NCBI RefSeq assembly: GCF_020164595.1
Contig: NZ_JAIQZE010000012.1
Coordinates: 43,927 to 107,926 of the forward strand
Origin: Psychroflexus longus
GTDB lineage: Bacteria; Bacteroidota; Bacteroidia; Flavobacteriales; Flavobacteriaceae
Direction: 5' to 3'
DNA length: 64,000 bases
In this document: positions 9,162-19,072 of the stretch, in pieces
Position numbering within the stretch: the stretch's first letter is position 1
How the letters are laid out: each line of letters begins with the position of its first letter
Translations under genes and position numbers: made by a program
Notes under the pieces: model-generated
The model's input: only the letters and a program-made list of their open reading frames with translations
Database searches by the model: none
Told to the model about the DNA's origin: nothing

Positions 9162-10292
9162 CTAAGCTATTTCTTTAAGAAGAATATTAATTTCATTTAT
9201 ATTATAAGAAGTATCCTTTAATTTCTGTTGAAAAAAACTTCTACTTTCAATATAAGGATGCTTTATTTTGTCAAAATCAAACTCATTGGGTAAAATATAA
9301 TAATAATTCAGGTTCAACTGATGTGAAATCATAAAATAGGTAGTTACATTCACTAAATTTTGAAGTTCAATTATTTTAGTGTTTGGTTCACAAAAAATCA
9401 AATTAGTGAACCCAGCGCCATGTAAACCTGCAATGTAATTAGCATTATTAAATAAATAAGCCTGTTCAGGTATGGAAAAGTCTTCTAAGTAAATAACCTT
9501 AAAATTAAAATTCTCAAATACAGAAATTATTTCTTCATCATTTTTAATCTTTCGATTAGTAGTATTTCGCCTTCCAATAAAAATCTTTTCGTAAGTTTTT
9601 ATCTTATAATTTTGATTGAGAATCCTCTTCTTAAAAAAATTAGCAATGTCAGGAGTAATTAATGGAGCATGTTTAGCCCAGCTGACGTGTTTGAATTTGT
9701 AAACATTTTTTAAATATAAAAATCTGTCGTCTATAAATTTAAAGTCAAACTCTTCTTTAAAATTTAGTAGCAGATTTTTAATTTTCAATGAAGTACCCTC
9801 AGGTATAAGAATGATACAACTTTCATTTAAGGCTTTTACATAATACAATTGAATTAAACCGTCAAACCATTTGTGAAAATATGCGGAATCAAGATTTGAT
9901 ATAAAAACATATTTTCTGGTTTGATCTAAAGAATAATCAACGTTCTGAACTTTCGATAAGTACGTATATGGCACCTGTGATTTAAATTTCAGAGAACTAT
10001 TTAATATTTCCAAGTTTGTAGATATTAAGGTTCCGTTGAAGGAGTCTAAAATCACATCTGTGTAATAATAAAATTCAAGTTCTACTTCTTGTACTTCATT
10101 AGTAAAATTCATTAGCTTTTGACTTTCCAAGTACTTTAGGTCTAAATCATTTAAAATAAGTTCTGATTTAAAAAGTTTTAAGCTAGATGGTAAGTCATTT
10201 ATATATTCTACAACATATTTCTTTTGCTGAAAATTTAAAACTCTATAAACTAAAAGTTTGACTTTTTTCTTAATACTTTTACTTATTAGCAC
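9162..10292 (-). CDS. Family 61 (DUF563) glycosyltransferase
   Basis: The 376-residue protein has the late GT61 motif GLHGAGFTN (289-297) followed by FCEPNTKIIEL, and FIGRRNTTNR (238-247) earlier. GT61 includes xylosyl- and N-acetylglucosaminyltransferases; bacterial members are common in capsule and LPS loci. The start at 10,292 gives a basic N terminus without a signal peptide. It is AT-rich and Asn/Tyr-rich compared with neighbouring GT genes, as is common for laterally shuffled glycan genes. Confidence 0.82.
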   Translation of the reverse strand: MLISKSIKKKVKLLVYRVLNFQQKKYVVEYINDLPSSLKLFKSELILNDLDLKYLESQKLMNFTNEVQEVELEFYYYTDVILDSFNGTLISTNLEILNSSLKFKSQVPYTYLSKVQNVDYSLDQTRKYVFISNLDSAYFHKWFDGLIQLYYVKALNESCIILIPEGTSLKIKNLLLNFKEEFDFKFIDDRFLYLKNVYKFKHVSWAKHAPLITPDIANFFKKRILNQNYKIKTYEKIFIGRRNTTNRKIKNDEEIISVFENFNFKVIYLEDFSIPEQAYLFNNANYIAGLHGAGFTNLIFCEPNTKIIELQNLVNVTTYFMISHQLNLNYYYILPNEFDFDKIKHPYIESRSFFQQKLKDTSYNINEINILLKEIA

Positions 10293-10311
10293 ATATACTT
10301 TTTTAAGTTAA

Positions 10312-11709
10312 TTAAAAATTTACTTTTTTCTTATCTAGTTTACTCCACCAAACACTCAAGGTTAACAACATACTTACAGCATGTGAGTAGTAAACTTGAT
10401 TTTCGTTTTGAAATTTATGATACGCCTCTTTAACCACCGAGGCATCTAAGAATGTTTTGAAATCTTGGCTGAACAAATAAGACTCCAACTGCTTTTCATT
10501 CTCCTTACCTAGAAACTGTAATTCCCAGTTACGCTGAATGTATTTCCTCCCCGTTTTCTCGTTTAAAACTCGCTTAAGTTTATCGGTAATTCGGTAAGGC
10601 AAATTATAAGGAGCTTTATTTTTATGAAAATTAGTCAAATTAAATGGCTTCTGATCCTGCCAAGTAATTTTGGCGACTTCATGGCTATTTTGCAAAATGT
10701 AGGCAATCTGTAATTTTCGATTGGCCAAATGTTCTTCAGGAATTTGACATATCAACTCACACATACGATCGTCATAATAAGGAAGAGTAATAGTATGGGC
10801 GGCTTCAAAAACACTTAAATTAATACTCGACCAACGTGGTACATAATTTAAACATTTAAAGGCTCTTAATTTTGCTGATTTGTTTTCAATATTTATACTC
10901 CTCAAACTTTTTAATATCAGATCATCAAGATACGATTCAAAATCACCATCCAGGTCCCAAGACTTCCACATTGAATTTGCTAACAAAAAGCCCCCTTTCT
11001 TAATAATATTTTTTTTAATATATACTAGATCGGCATTTTTTTTGTTTTTACCAACTTCATCAAACAGCAAATCTCCTAAATGCCCTAAGCAAAATACGCC
11101 ACTCATTTTCTCCAATTCATTAAGTATGGCCATTTGTCGAGGATGTGTAAATTCTGAGTAGCACTGATTGATCTCAGCTAGTTCATCAATACATTTCCAA
11201 AGATAATTCGGCGGAATTTCAAAGGCTTGAAAATCAAACTCACAAGCTTTAGCAACTTGCTGACTGATCTGATGTTCTTTATAGCCATCTTGAAAAGAGT
11301 ACGAATACGACGTCACCTGCTTTCCTAATTTATGAAGAGCCACCGCCTGACTCCTGCTATCCAGCCCACCCGACAAAGGTAAAATGGCCTGCTGATCACC
11401 AATTTGCTCGTCGACAATTTGCTCAAACAACTCCTCGTATTGTTTTAAAGAGGCATCAAAACTTTGGTTTTGGGGTTTATAATACCACTTAAACCAAGGC
11501 TTTGAGCTGAGTAGGTAACCGTCTTCATCAATTTCATTAATAGTACCTGGTCTTAATACTTTTTGATACTTCCAATACGTAGAATCCTCCCAAAAGAATC
11601 CCGTGGCTGCAAACACACAAATGGCCTTGTAGTCCAGTTCTTCTGGCTCACCTTTGATCTTGACGAAGGTTTGGCGAATGGGGATGATGGGGGTTTTTAT
11701 GGTTGGCAT
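10312..11709 (-). CDS. Asparagine-synthase-like protein without a glutaminase domain
   Basis: The 465-residue protein carries the ATP pyrophosphatase P-loop SGGLDS at 113-118. It lacks the N-terminal catalytic Cys2 and glutaminase fold of true AsnB; the ~110 residues before the P-loop resemble a degenerate remnant. Such proteins occur in flavobacterial polysaccharide and peptide loci, where they may form an amide on a uronic acid or a modified acceptor. The actual ligation is unknown. It seems to be the first gene of a transcription block after the 11.7-12.1 kb gap. Confidence 0.75.
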   Translation of the reverse strand: MPTIKTPIIPIRQTFVKIKGEPEELDYKAICVFAATGFFWEDSTYWKYQKVLRPGTINEIDEDGYLLSSKPWFKWYYKPQNQSFDASLKQYEELFEQIVDEQIGDQQAILPLSGGLDSRSQAVALHKLGKQVTSYSYSFQDGYKEHQISQQVAKACEFDFQAFEIPPNYLWKCIDELAEINQCYSEFTHPRQMAILNELEKMSGVFCLGHLGDLLFDEVGKNKKNADLVYIKKNIIKKGGFLLANSMWKSWDLDGDFESYLDDLILKSLRSINIENKSAKLRAFKCLNYVPRWSSINLSVFEAAHTITLPYYDDRMCELICQIPEEHLANRKLQIAYILQNSHEVAKITWQDQKPFNLTNFHKNKAPYNLPYRITDKLKRVLNEKTGRKYIQRNWELQFLGKENEKQLESYLFSQDFKTFLDASVVKEAYHKFQNENQVYYSHAVSMLLTLSVWWSKLDKKKVNF

Positions 11710-12072
11710 ATTCGTGTATTGGTTTGATCGTCTATTAGTATATTCGGGTAAGCGTTTCTTTGGTTAAAAGTGTAATAACTAAGTTTAATCTACGTGTATT
11801 TATTAATCATTAAAAGAATACGTTTTTTGATTTTTACTATTAAACACCCCTATAATCCCCTCAAGGGGATAGTTGCTTTCAGTTTCCTCCCTTGAGGGAG
11901 GATTAAGGTGGGTACATTTATCATATTAAAACTATTATTCGAATTTACTGTTAATTGAATTTAAATCATAATTGAATCTTAACTAAAATGTTCGCATCGC
12001 CATCTTTCCCCAGCCCTAAAGGGTGGATGGCTTGATTTCTTGACTAAAATATTCGCTGTCATTACCCAAGCA
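11710..12072. other. Repeat-rich spacer downstream of the DUF559 gene
   Basis: No convincing gene. It holds CCCCTCAAGGGG (about 11,857-11,868) and CCTCCCTTGAGGGAGG (about 11,886-11,901), two perfect short palindromes. Two near-copies of a CTAAAGGGTGxATGGCTT string lie at about 12,015-12,033 and 12,071-12,090, the second overlapping the end of the DUF559 gene. Confidence 0.6.
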
Positions 12073-12477
12073 CTAAAGGGTGAATGGCTTTACCTTTACA
12101 ATATGTTTTCTGATTTTTTCTAATACTTTTTCAATGCCATTATTAACTTCATCATTCGTGAATCTTAAAACTGTAACATCATTAAAATCAATAAACTTAT
12201 CTCTATCCTTATCCCTAGCTTTTTGGTCAACCGACTGATGATAACCACCATCAATTTCAATACATAGTTTTAACTCGTGGTTATAAAAGTCTAAGATATA
12301 GTGGCCAAAAGGATGTTGCCTTCTAAATCGATAGCCTAATGCGTCTTTCTTTCTTAGAAGTTTCCATAATTTAGTTTCTGACTCTGTCGTAGTTTCTCTA
12401 AGCAATTTAGCTTTGTCGAATAGATCAGGCTTTGCTCCTTTATGCATGCTTTCATCATGATATAAATTATCCTTCAC
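12073..12477 (-). CDS. DUF559 domain protein (endonuclease-like fold)
   Basis: This 134-residue protein has the DUF559 layout: ATKLWKLLR-like helix, YRFRRQHPFGHYILDFY, CIEIDGGYH, then VTVLRFTNDEV. The D...EIDGG arrangement matches a PD-(D/E)xK-type site related to very-short-patch repair endonucleases. Members are widespread as orphan genes in Bacteroidetes; a mobile or repair role is suspected but not shown. It interrupts the glycosyltransferase series and is bordered by short palindromic repeats on both sides (for example CCCGCCTAAGGCGGG near 12,517). Confidence 0.8.
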   Translation of the reverse strand: MKDNLYHDESMHKGAKPDLFDKAKLLRETTTESETKLWKLLRKKDALGYRFRRQHPFGHYILDFYNHELKLCIEIDGGYHQSVDQKARDKDRDKFIDFNDVTVLRFTNDEVNNGIEKVLEKIRKHIVKVKPFTL

Positions 12478-12615
12478 AATTAAACTTCATTTGGTTTCTT
12501 CTTTTCTTTTTTGCACCCGCCTAAGGCGGGTTGGGTAATCAAAAAAGTAATTAGATTAATATCTCTAACCATATATAAGATCGCACACACTAATTACAAC
12601 TAATGTACTTGACCA

Positions 12616-13773
12616 TTACTCGATTACACGATTATACAACCTTAACATCCCCTCTACCATTTGTCTCTCATTATGTTGCTGCTCAACTTTTTGTCTTGCA
12701 GCTACTTTAATAAGTCTTATCTCATCCTCTTCCAACTTACTAAAGCTCAGAACTTGTTCCGCCATAGCTTCTGCATCACGTTTTGGAACAATCCATCCTT
12801 CTTCACCATGCGTAGTCAATTCTTCCATCCCCCCACAATCGGTGGAGATGACTGGTGTACCTAAAGCCATAGCTTCTACGGCGACGTTGGCGATGCCTTC
12901 TTCCAGACTTGGTAGTAAAAATAAGTCTGAAGCTTTCATCATTTCAAACACTTTGGTTTGAGGCGATTTAGGTGTTAATATTACCTTATCCCTTAACCCC
13001 ATATCATCGATTAAAAATAACAATTCTTCATCCCCTAAAGCACCTACAATGGTGTACTTAAAATCAATTCCTTTTTGACGTAATATAGAGCAAGCTTTAA
13101 TCACGTAGTTATAGCCTTTGATCCAATGTGAACGACCCACAGAAATGAGTTGTAAGGTCTCATTTTTGATGACTTCAGACTGAAAATTGAATTCAGCTAA
13201 ATCTAAGCCTGTATAGACTACCTGGTCAATTTTATTAGGATGCGTATAGAGGTCATCTCCAACTTTTGAAATGGCTTTGGAGACGGAATGAAAGCCATCA
13301 AATTCGGGAAGCCACTTATGTAAATATTCGAAACTCTTTTGATTCACAAACGGACGGACATTAGTTTGAAATCCTCTTTGAGATAATATAAATTTAAATT
13401 CTTTCTTATTCAAATGCTCTTCAAACAAAGATATGTTAGACACCCATTGCACTTGAATCAGATCAGGCTGAATTTGCTCTAAAGCTGCACTTAAATTTTG
13501 TCGCTTAAGTTCTGATTTTTTTTCTTTAGTCAAAAGTCTAATCGCCTTCAGTAAATTTCCATGTTTCAATCCCCACTTTAAACTCGTCCAAGCAAATTTG
13601 ATTCGACTTTGACTGCTTCCCAGACCTACATAATGAACCCCTTTAAGTTTTTCATTTACCTCTTCGTTAAAGCCTAAGACATAAACTTCCACATCATGAT
13701 TCACCAAACCTTGAATTAGCCGATTGATAAATGTCGTCGTTTTGAAAGTACCGTCGAAGATGATTAATTTCAT
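12616..13773 (-). CDS. Family 4 glycosyltransferase
   Basis: This 385-residue GT-B protein has GRSHWIKG (213-220), then LLPSLEEGIANVAVE with the E-x7-E pair at 292/300, and TDCGGMEEL downstream. It is complete, with start ATG at 13,773. A 105-nt low-complexity spacer separates it from the next GT gene upstream. Donor and acceptor are not deducible. Confidence 0.87.
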   Translation of the reverse strand: MKLIIFDGTFKTTTFINRLIQGLVNHDVEVYVLGFNEEVNEKLKGVHYVGLGSSQSRIKFAWTSLKWGLKHGNLLKAIRLLTKEKKSELKRQNLSAALEQIQPDLIQVQWVSNISLFEEHLNKKEFKFILSQRGFQTNVRPFVNQKSFEYLHKWLPEFDGFHSVSKAISKVGDDLYTHPNKIDQVVYTGLDLAEFNFQSEVIKNETLQLISVGRSHWIKGYNYVIKACSILRQKGIDFKYTIVGALGDEELLFLIDDMGLRDKVILTPKSPQTKVFEMMKASDLFLLPSLEEGIANVAVEAMALGTPVISTDCGGMEELTTHGEEGWIVPKRDAEAMAEQVLSFSKLEEDEIRLIKVAARQKVEQQHNERQMVEGMLRLYNRVIE

Positions 13774-13878
13774 TTGTTCTTTAACTGTTTTTCGTTTAAC
13801 GCTGCTCGTTTAGCGTTTTTTGTTGAGCGATTATTTTTCAAAGTAAGCTATAATTCGTTTTCTGTAAACAGCAAACTG

Positions 13879-14901
13879 TCAACTGTGAACAGATTTATGA
13901 AACTCTTCAATTTGTTTAGTCACTACTTTCCAGTCTAAATCTAAAGCTCTTTGTCTTAGTACAATTGACCTTTTCTCTCTCTGTTTTTTATTTTCCAGCA
14001 AGTTAATCACTTCCTGAAACAAAAACTCAGCACTATTTTTAAAACAAGACTGTGTTCCTTCTAAGTAAGCTTCATTTCCACCAACTCTATTGGTTACGAT
14101 AGGCAGGCCACAAGCCATGGCTTCCAAAATAGAATTACAGGCCGTTGCATCTTGTAAAGGCAAAAACAAAAGCTTGGAGGTTTGGTACAAATGCTTTAGG
14201 TCTTCATCTCCTACCCCTGAAAGTTTTATTACATTCTCAGCTTCTTTTACTTTTTTTAAAGCAAAGGGTATCCCCACAACTTTTATTTTCAAACTCTTAT
14301 CATAATTGTATAACCTAGATACAATTGCATTCAACATCTCAAAATCCCTGAGGTGCTGACCGACAAATAAAATACAGTGTTCTTTTTCTACATCTGGGTC
14401 TGGTTTGAAAAACTCTGTATCCACTCCATGAGGTATATAAGCCACCCGGTCTATGTCCAACCAGTCTTTAATAAAGTTCACCTGATTTTCACCCACACAA
14501 ATTGCCCCATCTAATTTTTTCAAATACTTGGTTTCAGTGATTTGCTCTTTTAAAATAGCTGGCGGTTTATGAAAAGTAGCTATAAACCTAGTGTTGGGAT
14601 ATTTTCTTTTAAACTTCAAATTATAACGAATGTCCCGTTCCGCGTTGAGATAATGCACTAAACACTCCTCTTTTTTTCTTTTCTGGAGGACTTTATACAA
14701 TTCTACTTCTTTTTTTATGCTTTGACTATTGTAAGTGCCACCTGATTTTGAGGTTTTTTTTGAAATAAACTTTGAAATAGAATAGGGCATAGAGGTACCC
14801 ATACCATCTATCACTTTTGCATCCACATAATCTAAAAGCTTAGCATAGCCAGAATAAACCGAATGATGTGGTGATCTATGGTGTACAAATAGTTTATACA
14901 T
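13879..14901 (-). CDS. Family 4 glycosyltransferase
   Basis: The protein has 340 residues. IPHGVDTEFF (156-165) marks the inter-domain segment, and NSILEAMACGLPIV (256-269) carries the second glutamate of the GT4 motif. The first motif glutamate is replaced by aspartate/alanine (DATACNSILE). The N-terminal domain is short. It overlaps the upstream gene by 8 nt, so the two are probably translationally coupled. Confidence 0.82.
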   Translation of the reverse strand: MYKLFVHHRSPHHSVYSGYAKLLDYVDAKVIDGMGTSMPYSISKFISKKTSKSGGTYNSQSIKKEVELYKVLQKRKKEECLVHYLNAERDIRYNLKFKRKYPNTRFIATFHKPPAILKEQITETKYLKKLDGAICVGENQVNFIKDWLDIDRVAYIPHGVDTEFFKPDPDVEKEHCILFVGQHLRDFEMLNAIVSRLYNYDKSLKIKVVGIPFALKKVKEAENVIKLSGVGDEDLKHLYQTSKLLFLPLQDATACNSILEAMACGLPIVTNRVGGNEAYLEGTQSCFKNSAEFLFQEVINLLENKKQREKRSIVLRQRALDLDWKVVTKQIEEFHKSVHS

Positions 14902-16027
14902 GAATTTGTTTTAGTAAGGTCTCAAAATAAATTTTTGGCGAGATATTTTCCTCATAATATTGTCTTGCATTTTTAGATAGACGCTTTACCTCAGAAGGAT
15001 TATCTATCAAATATTGGACTTGACTTTTCAGCTCTTCAGTACTATCAAAATACAACAAATGTACATTATGTTTTAATGCTTTAGGAAATACCACATCTTG
15101 TCTTTCTGCAATAATAGCTTTACCCTGAGACAAAAATTCTGATAAGGTCCAACCTACAGAATTGGAAAGACCTCTGGTATAAATACAAATACCACTTTCT
15201 TTTGTAATCTCTAAAAATTCTTTTTGAGACCCTTTTATACTAGAAGCACAATCTTTATATTTTAAAGGTAAATTTTCATCATCTTTAATACCTCCTTTAA
15301 ATTGATTTGGAAACTCCTTTTTAAGTAGTCGCACAAGTTCGGCTCTCTGACTATGAACAGTTCTGGTTTCTATAGTTTTTTCATTTGGAAAAAACCGCTT
15401 TTGATAAAAAACACTTTTGAAGTGTTTAGGTGTTTCAAAATTTTCAAAATCTGATAACGTACGAGTAGAAATAAAAGAATTCCAATCTTCTTTTGCATTT
15501 TCTATTCCAATTTGGAATCTTCCAAAAAGATTTCTATCCAATTTGAGTGCACTTCTTAATCGATTCCAGTAAAAACAAGATTTCAATTTTCTATAATATT
15601 TAATACTGTCCGGCTTTACCATAAATGAAATTCCTAAAGGACATATTTTGGTATTGAACTCTATTTGTATTAAATTAATGTTGTTTTGAACATAAGTCCT
15701 CTTAAAATAGTAATCTGATTTATACAAACCTTTTAATGAAAAAAAACTGTAAGAATCATCAAAGTCAAAAACTAGGCAAATAGATTTACCACTTTTTAAT
15801 TTTAAATTAATAAAAGCTATTTTTTTTGGAATTTGTAAAGTCTCGTATAAACGATTATCCTTCAATTTCACACACCCTCTATTGTCATTTGCTTCTTTTA
15901 CATAATTTAATTTTACATTATGTTTTAAACAAAACTCTTGAACTGAAGTTATCAAATAACTAACATGTGCAATATCAAAACCTAGTTGAAGTTGCAATGA
16001 TTCAATTTGATTAGCCATCGAGTCCAT
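14894..16027 (-). CDS. Putative GT-B glycosyltransferase, divergent
   Basis: In this 377-residue protein the C-terminal third resembles the nucleotide-binding half of GT4-like enzymes: CIYTRGLSNSVGWTLSEFL (281-299), then QGKAIIAER and a terminal helix pair (PSEVKRLSKNARQYYEEN). The N-terminal two thirds show no family motif and are rich in Lys, Phe and Tyr. It overlaps both neighbours (8 and 17 nt). It probably acts in glycan assembly, but it could be a glycan-modifying protein of another type. Confidence 0.6.
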   Translation of the reverse strand: MDSMANQIESLQLQLGFDIAHVSYLITSVQEFCLKHNVKLNYVKEANDNRGCVKLKDNRLYETLQIPKKIAFINLKLKSGKSICLVFDFDDSYSFFSLKGLYKSDYYFKRTYVQNNINLIQIEFNTKICPLGISFMVKPDSIKYYRKLKSCFYWNRLRSALKLDRNLFGRFQIGIENAKEDWNSFISTRTLSDFENFETPKHFKSVFYQKRFFPNEKTIETRTVHSQRAELVRLLKKEFPNQFKGGIKDDENLPLKYKDCASSIKGSQKEFLEITKESGICIYTRGLSNSVGWTLSEFLSQGKAIIAERQDVVFPKALKHNVHLLYFDSTEELKSQVQYLIDNPSEVKRLSKNARQYYEENISPKIYFETLLKQIHV

Positions 16028-17156
16028 CTTCTATACTTTTAGATAAAATAGATGTTGTTACTTCAATACTCCAGTTTTGTTTTACAGATTCCAAAGCATT
16101 CTGCTTTAAAGATTGTAAATATTCTTTATCCTTCAATAATTTCAAAATAGTGTCTTCAAATTCATCTTTTTCTAGCAATAGTCCGTTTTTTCCATTCACA
16201 ATAATTTCATCAGTACCTCCAGATCCTTTAAAACCGACAACAGGACAACCGCAAGCCATCGCTTCTATCATTACCATGCCAAAGGATTCATGATGACTAG
16301 GCATTAATAGTAAATCTGAAACTTGATAAAACTCAACCAGCTTTTCCTGCTCTACCGCATCAATAAAACTAATATTGTCTTCCAGTTGTAATGTTTTTAT
16401 AAGAAAGGACAATTTTTTGTAATAAGATTGATCACTTATAGCTCCAATAAGTTTTAGCTTTACATTTAATCCACTTTTCTTCAAAAAAGCAATTAGATTA
16501 ATGGAACATTCAATATTTTTTACTTTAGAAATTCTTCCGACTTGTATAAGAGAAAAATAAGCTGAACTATGAGTTGCACTTTTTGCTGGTTTAAACAGGC
16601 TGATGTCTACACCTAATGGTAAAACCCTTATATCTAGATTTTTAAATTGATCTTTGAGAAGTAAATTCTTCTTTTGAACTTGCGTATGAACTATTATATG
16701 GTGCGCATTTTGATAATAGTTGATTAAATCTTCCGAAACTTTAAAGTGTATGCCACCTAGCATAGGTATATACTTCATTTTTTGTTTATTTATAAGCCTT
16801 GCTAGTTTGAAAACATATTCTGAAGCATAGGCTGACATATTGATAATGGTCAACTCAGCAGGATGTTTTTGTTGGTGCTTATAATGCCAAACCGATTCTT
16901 GTTGTCGCCATTGATGTCGTTTATTAAACAACGGACGTGTAACAGGCCAGAATTTTTTGGTAAGGTTGTGAATTAATTTTTGATAAGGCAGTACCTTACC
17001 AGTAAAGTAATCTATTGAAATATTAATGTTTTGGTTCTTACTTTGAATGTGTTGTAAGGCCAGTTCCTGAGACTTGCTATGGGAATGGTACAAATCTTTC
17101 TCTTCCAGACCAATGGCCTGTGCTGTAAACGGATGAAGTAGGGAGATGAATTTCAT
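16011..17156 (-). CDS. Family 4 glycosyltransferase
   Basis: A 381-residue GT-B enzyme. Motifs are LPLGVDISLF (179-188), GRISKVKN (207-214), HESFGMVMIEAMACG with the E-x7-E pair (290/298), and SGGTDEI. All canonical elements are present, so it should be active. The gene lies 8 nt downstream of the DUF6625-like gene. Confidence 0.88.
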   Translation of the reverse strand: MKFISLLHPFTAQAIGLEEKDLYHSHSKSQELALQHIQSKNQNINISIDYFTGKVLPYQKLIHNLTKKFWPVTRPLFNKRHQWRQQESVWHYKHQQKHPAELTIINMSAYASEYVFKLARLINKQKMKYIPMLGGIHFKVSEDLINYYQNAHHIIVHTQVQKKNLLLKDQFKNLDIRVLPLGVDISLFKPAKSATHSSAYFSLIQVGRISKVKNIECSINLIAFLKKSGLNVKLKLIGAISDQSYYKKLSFLIKTLQLEDNISFIDAVEQEKLVEFYQVSDLLLMPSHHESFGMVMIEAMACGCPVVGFKGSGGTDEIIVNGKNGLLLEKDEFEDTILKLLKDKEYLQSLKQNALESVKQNWSIEVTTSILSKSIEDGLDG

Positions 17157-17164
17157 TGGTTAAA

Positions 17165-18100
17165 TTAAGATTGTTTTAAACTTCTGAGCTTCATTTTTAT
17201 TCGCTTTTTATAACTTTTAAGTCTTAAACTTAAAATTCTTCCTTTTTCTTTTTGCCAATATCCAAAAAACACATTCTTAAATGCATTAAGCTTTAGTCTG
17301 AGCTTAGAAAATGGCTTGTAATGCATTCCAGAATAAGACACATAAAAAGATTTTAGTTTATCAGTGTAGTTAACTTCACTAAACTTCATTGTTCTTTTCC
17401 AATTGATAAAGTGTAAGTACATGACCTCTTCATTGGTTTTTGTGTTGATTAGCTTGCCTTTATTCCAGAACCAGCGGTTTAGCTCATATTCCTGATGCGA
17501 ATCTCCGCCTTTCTCTTGATTACACAAAATCTCGTTCCATTTGATAGTAAAATCGTGTTGTGTGGTCTTCAAGTAATTTGATAGTATATGCTCATCAAAC
17601 CACATAAATCGTTCTTTTTCAAACAAACTTTGATAGTTAGGAATTTGCTTATAGAGTTGCTTGAGTTCAGCTGTGTTTTTAAAAAGGTTAAAATGACCTG
17701 AAATATTTTCCTTTCGGCTGGAGATAATGTCGTACTTGTCTATAATTTCAGGAGTCATAAATTTCCTGATATCTCCCCAAATGATATCCATATCACAAAA
17801 GCCCCAAAAGTTATAATTTTTGATCTCCTCCTGAAATATCTCACCATACGCTGGCTTTAAATCGCAGAATTTTCTTGGAGTTAATGGAACATTAGCTTTC
17901 ACGACTTGGTTGACCTGTTGATTGAGTTCTGGTAAAGTAGTCTTTAAAAATTTTAGGTTTTCAGGGTAGTCTTCTGGTAATTCACAATCGGTTGGGCATA
18001 ACCAATTAACGGTTGGATTAGCTTTAATAGACACTAGATACGCCTCGAACCAAAGTGGCCATTGTCCAAAGTAAGGAATGATAAGAAGGATGGATTTCAT
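17165..18100 (-). CDS. Conserved polysaccharide-locus protein, DUF6625-like (putative glycosyltransferase)
   Basis: The 311-residue protein begins ILLIIPYFGQWPLWFEAYL, a pattern typical of a flavobacterial/capsular family I recall as DUF6625. Near residue 100 WGFCDMDIIWGDI contains a DxD-like motif (DMD), and SGHFNLFKN follows. This suggests a GT-A-like enzyme that binds a nucleotide sugar through a divalent metal. Function is not established. It is 9 nt downstream of a GT2 gene. The C terminus is strongly basic, consistent with membrane association. Confidence 0.6.
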   Translation of the reverse strand: MKSILLIIPYFGQWPLWFEAYLVSIKANPTVNWLCPTDCELPEDYPENLKFLKTTLPELNQQVNQVVKANVPLTPRKFCDLKPAYGEIFQEEIKNYNFWGFCDMDIIWGDIRKFMTPEIIDKYDIISSRKENISGHFNLFKNTAELKQLYKQIPNYQSLFEKERFMWFDEHILSNYLKTTQHDFTIKWNEILCNQEKGGDSHQEYELNRWFWNKGKLINTKTNEEVMYLHFINWKRTMKFSEVNYTDKLKSFYVSYSGMHYKPFSKLRLKLNAFKNVFFGYWQKEKGRILSLRLKSYKKRIKMKLRSLKQS

Positions 18101-18109
18101 TAAATTATA

Positions 18110-19072
18110 TTATACAATTTTCATTCTGTCAAATCCCTTTTTGGTTATAATGTTTAAGGCCAAAAAATATAGAAATTCGAAGTATGACAACTTAAATGTT
18201 TTACGAAAAATATTAAAATGTAAAAAAATGAATTCTGGCCTATTTGCTAATATATAAGTTTTATAAAGTTTTTTGTTTTTTCTATCATATTCAAACACTA
18301 TATCCTTATCATCACAGAATTTAGATTGTATTTCGATATTTAATTTTAATTGAGCATTTGCGAATCTAAAACTTAAACTACTTGCTTTTCTGGTAATTGA
18401 GTTATCGGTTTGCCTGTAAAAATAAAGTTGATTATCAATCTTAGAAATTTTTAATGGTTGATGAAAAAGTCTAATCAAATAATCATGATCTTGACCACGA
18501 ATTAATTTTTCTCTAAATCTTAATTGTTTTGTCACTTCGCTTTTAATCAATGGATCACCAATCAAAATTTGGTTTCTTGATTGAATAAATTCTTTATAAA
18601 ATTTGTTTGTAATGCTATTTGATGGCCTCAAAGTTTTTTGTATAACAAAATGATCTTTAAAATCTGTAAGCAACTTCGTGTTTTTAGAAATTACTATATC
18701 CGATTTTTCAATTACAGCTAGTTCAACTTTCAATTTTAGATTTATTGGAGATATAAAATCATCACTATCTAACCACTGGATATAATCTCCACTACTCATC
18801 TTAAAGCCATAATTCCGCGCTCCATTTCCTCCTGGTAAATGTTCGTCTGGTCTATGAAAGTATTTAAAACGCGAGTCTTTTTCAACATAAGCCCCTACGA
18901 CCTCATCGGTGTTATCGCTTGAGCCGTCATCCACAATAATACATTCCCAATTTTGGTAGGTCTGTGCCAATACAGAGTTAAGCGTCTCGCCAATGAGGTG
19001 CGCGCGATTGTAAGTCGGGATAATCACAGAGACTAAAGGCTGGGTGTTCATGGCATTCGATTGGTATTGCAA
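18110..19072 (-). CDS. Family 2 glycosyltransferase
   Basis: This 320-residue GT-A enzyme has PLVSVIIPTYNRA (12-24), VDDGSSDNTDEV (47-58), and the metal-binding LDSDD (101-105). The true start may be the second ATG (residue 8), which would leave NTQPLVSVIIP as the N terminus. It is the first gene of the distal half of the glycan locus, after a 1.46-kb repeat-filled gap. Confidence 0.86.
   Translation of the reverse strand: MQYQSNAMNTQPLVSVIIPTYNRAHLIGETLNSVLAQTYQNWECIIVDDGSSDNTDEVVGAYVEKDSRFKYFHRPDEHLPGGNGARNYGFKMSSGDYIQWLDSDDFISPINLKLKVELAVIEKSDIVISKNTKLLTDFKDHFVIQKTLRPSNSITNKFYKEFIQSRNQILIGDPLIKSEVTKQLRFREKLIRGQDHDYLIRLFHQPLKISKIDNQLYFYRQTDNSITRKASSLSFRFANAQLKLNIEIQSKFCDDKDIVFEYDRKNKKLYKTYILANRPEFIFLHFNIFRKTFKLSYFEFLYFLALNIITKKGFDRMKIV

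Noticed and set aside
11838..12090. Insertion sequence ends around the DUF559 gene
   Set aside because: The palindromes on the two sides are not copies of each other, there is no target duplication and no transposase.
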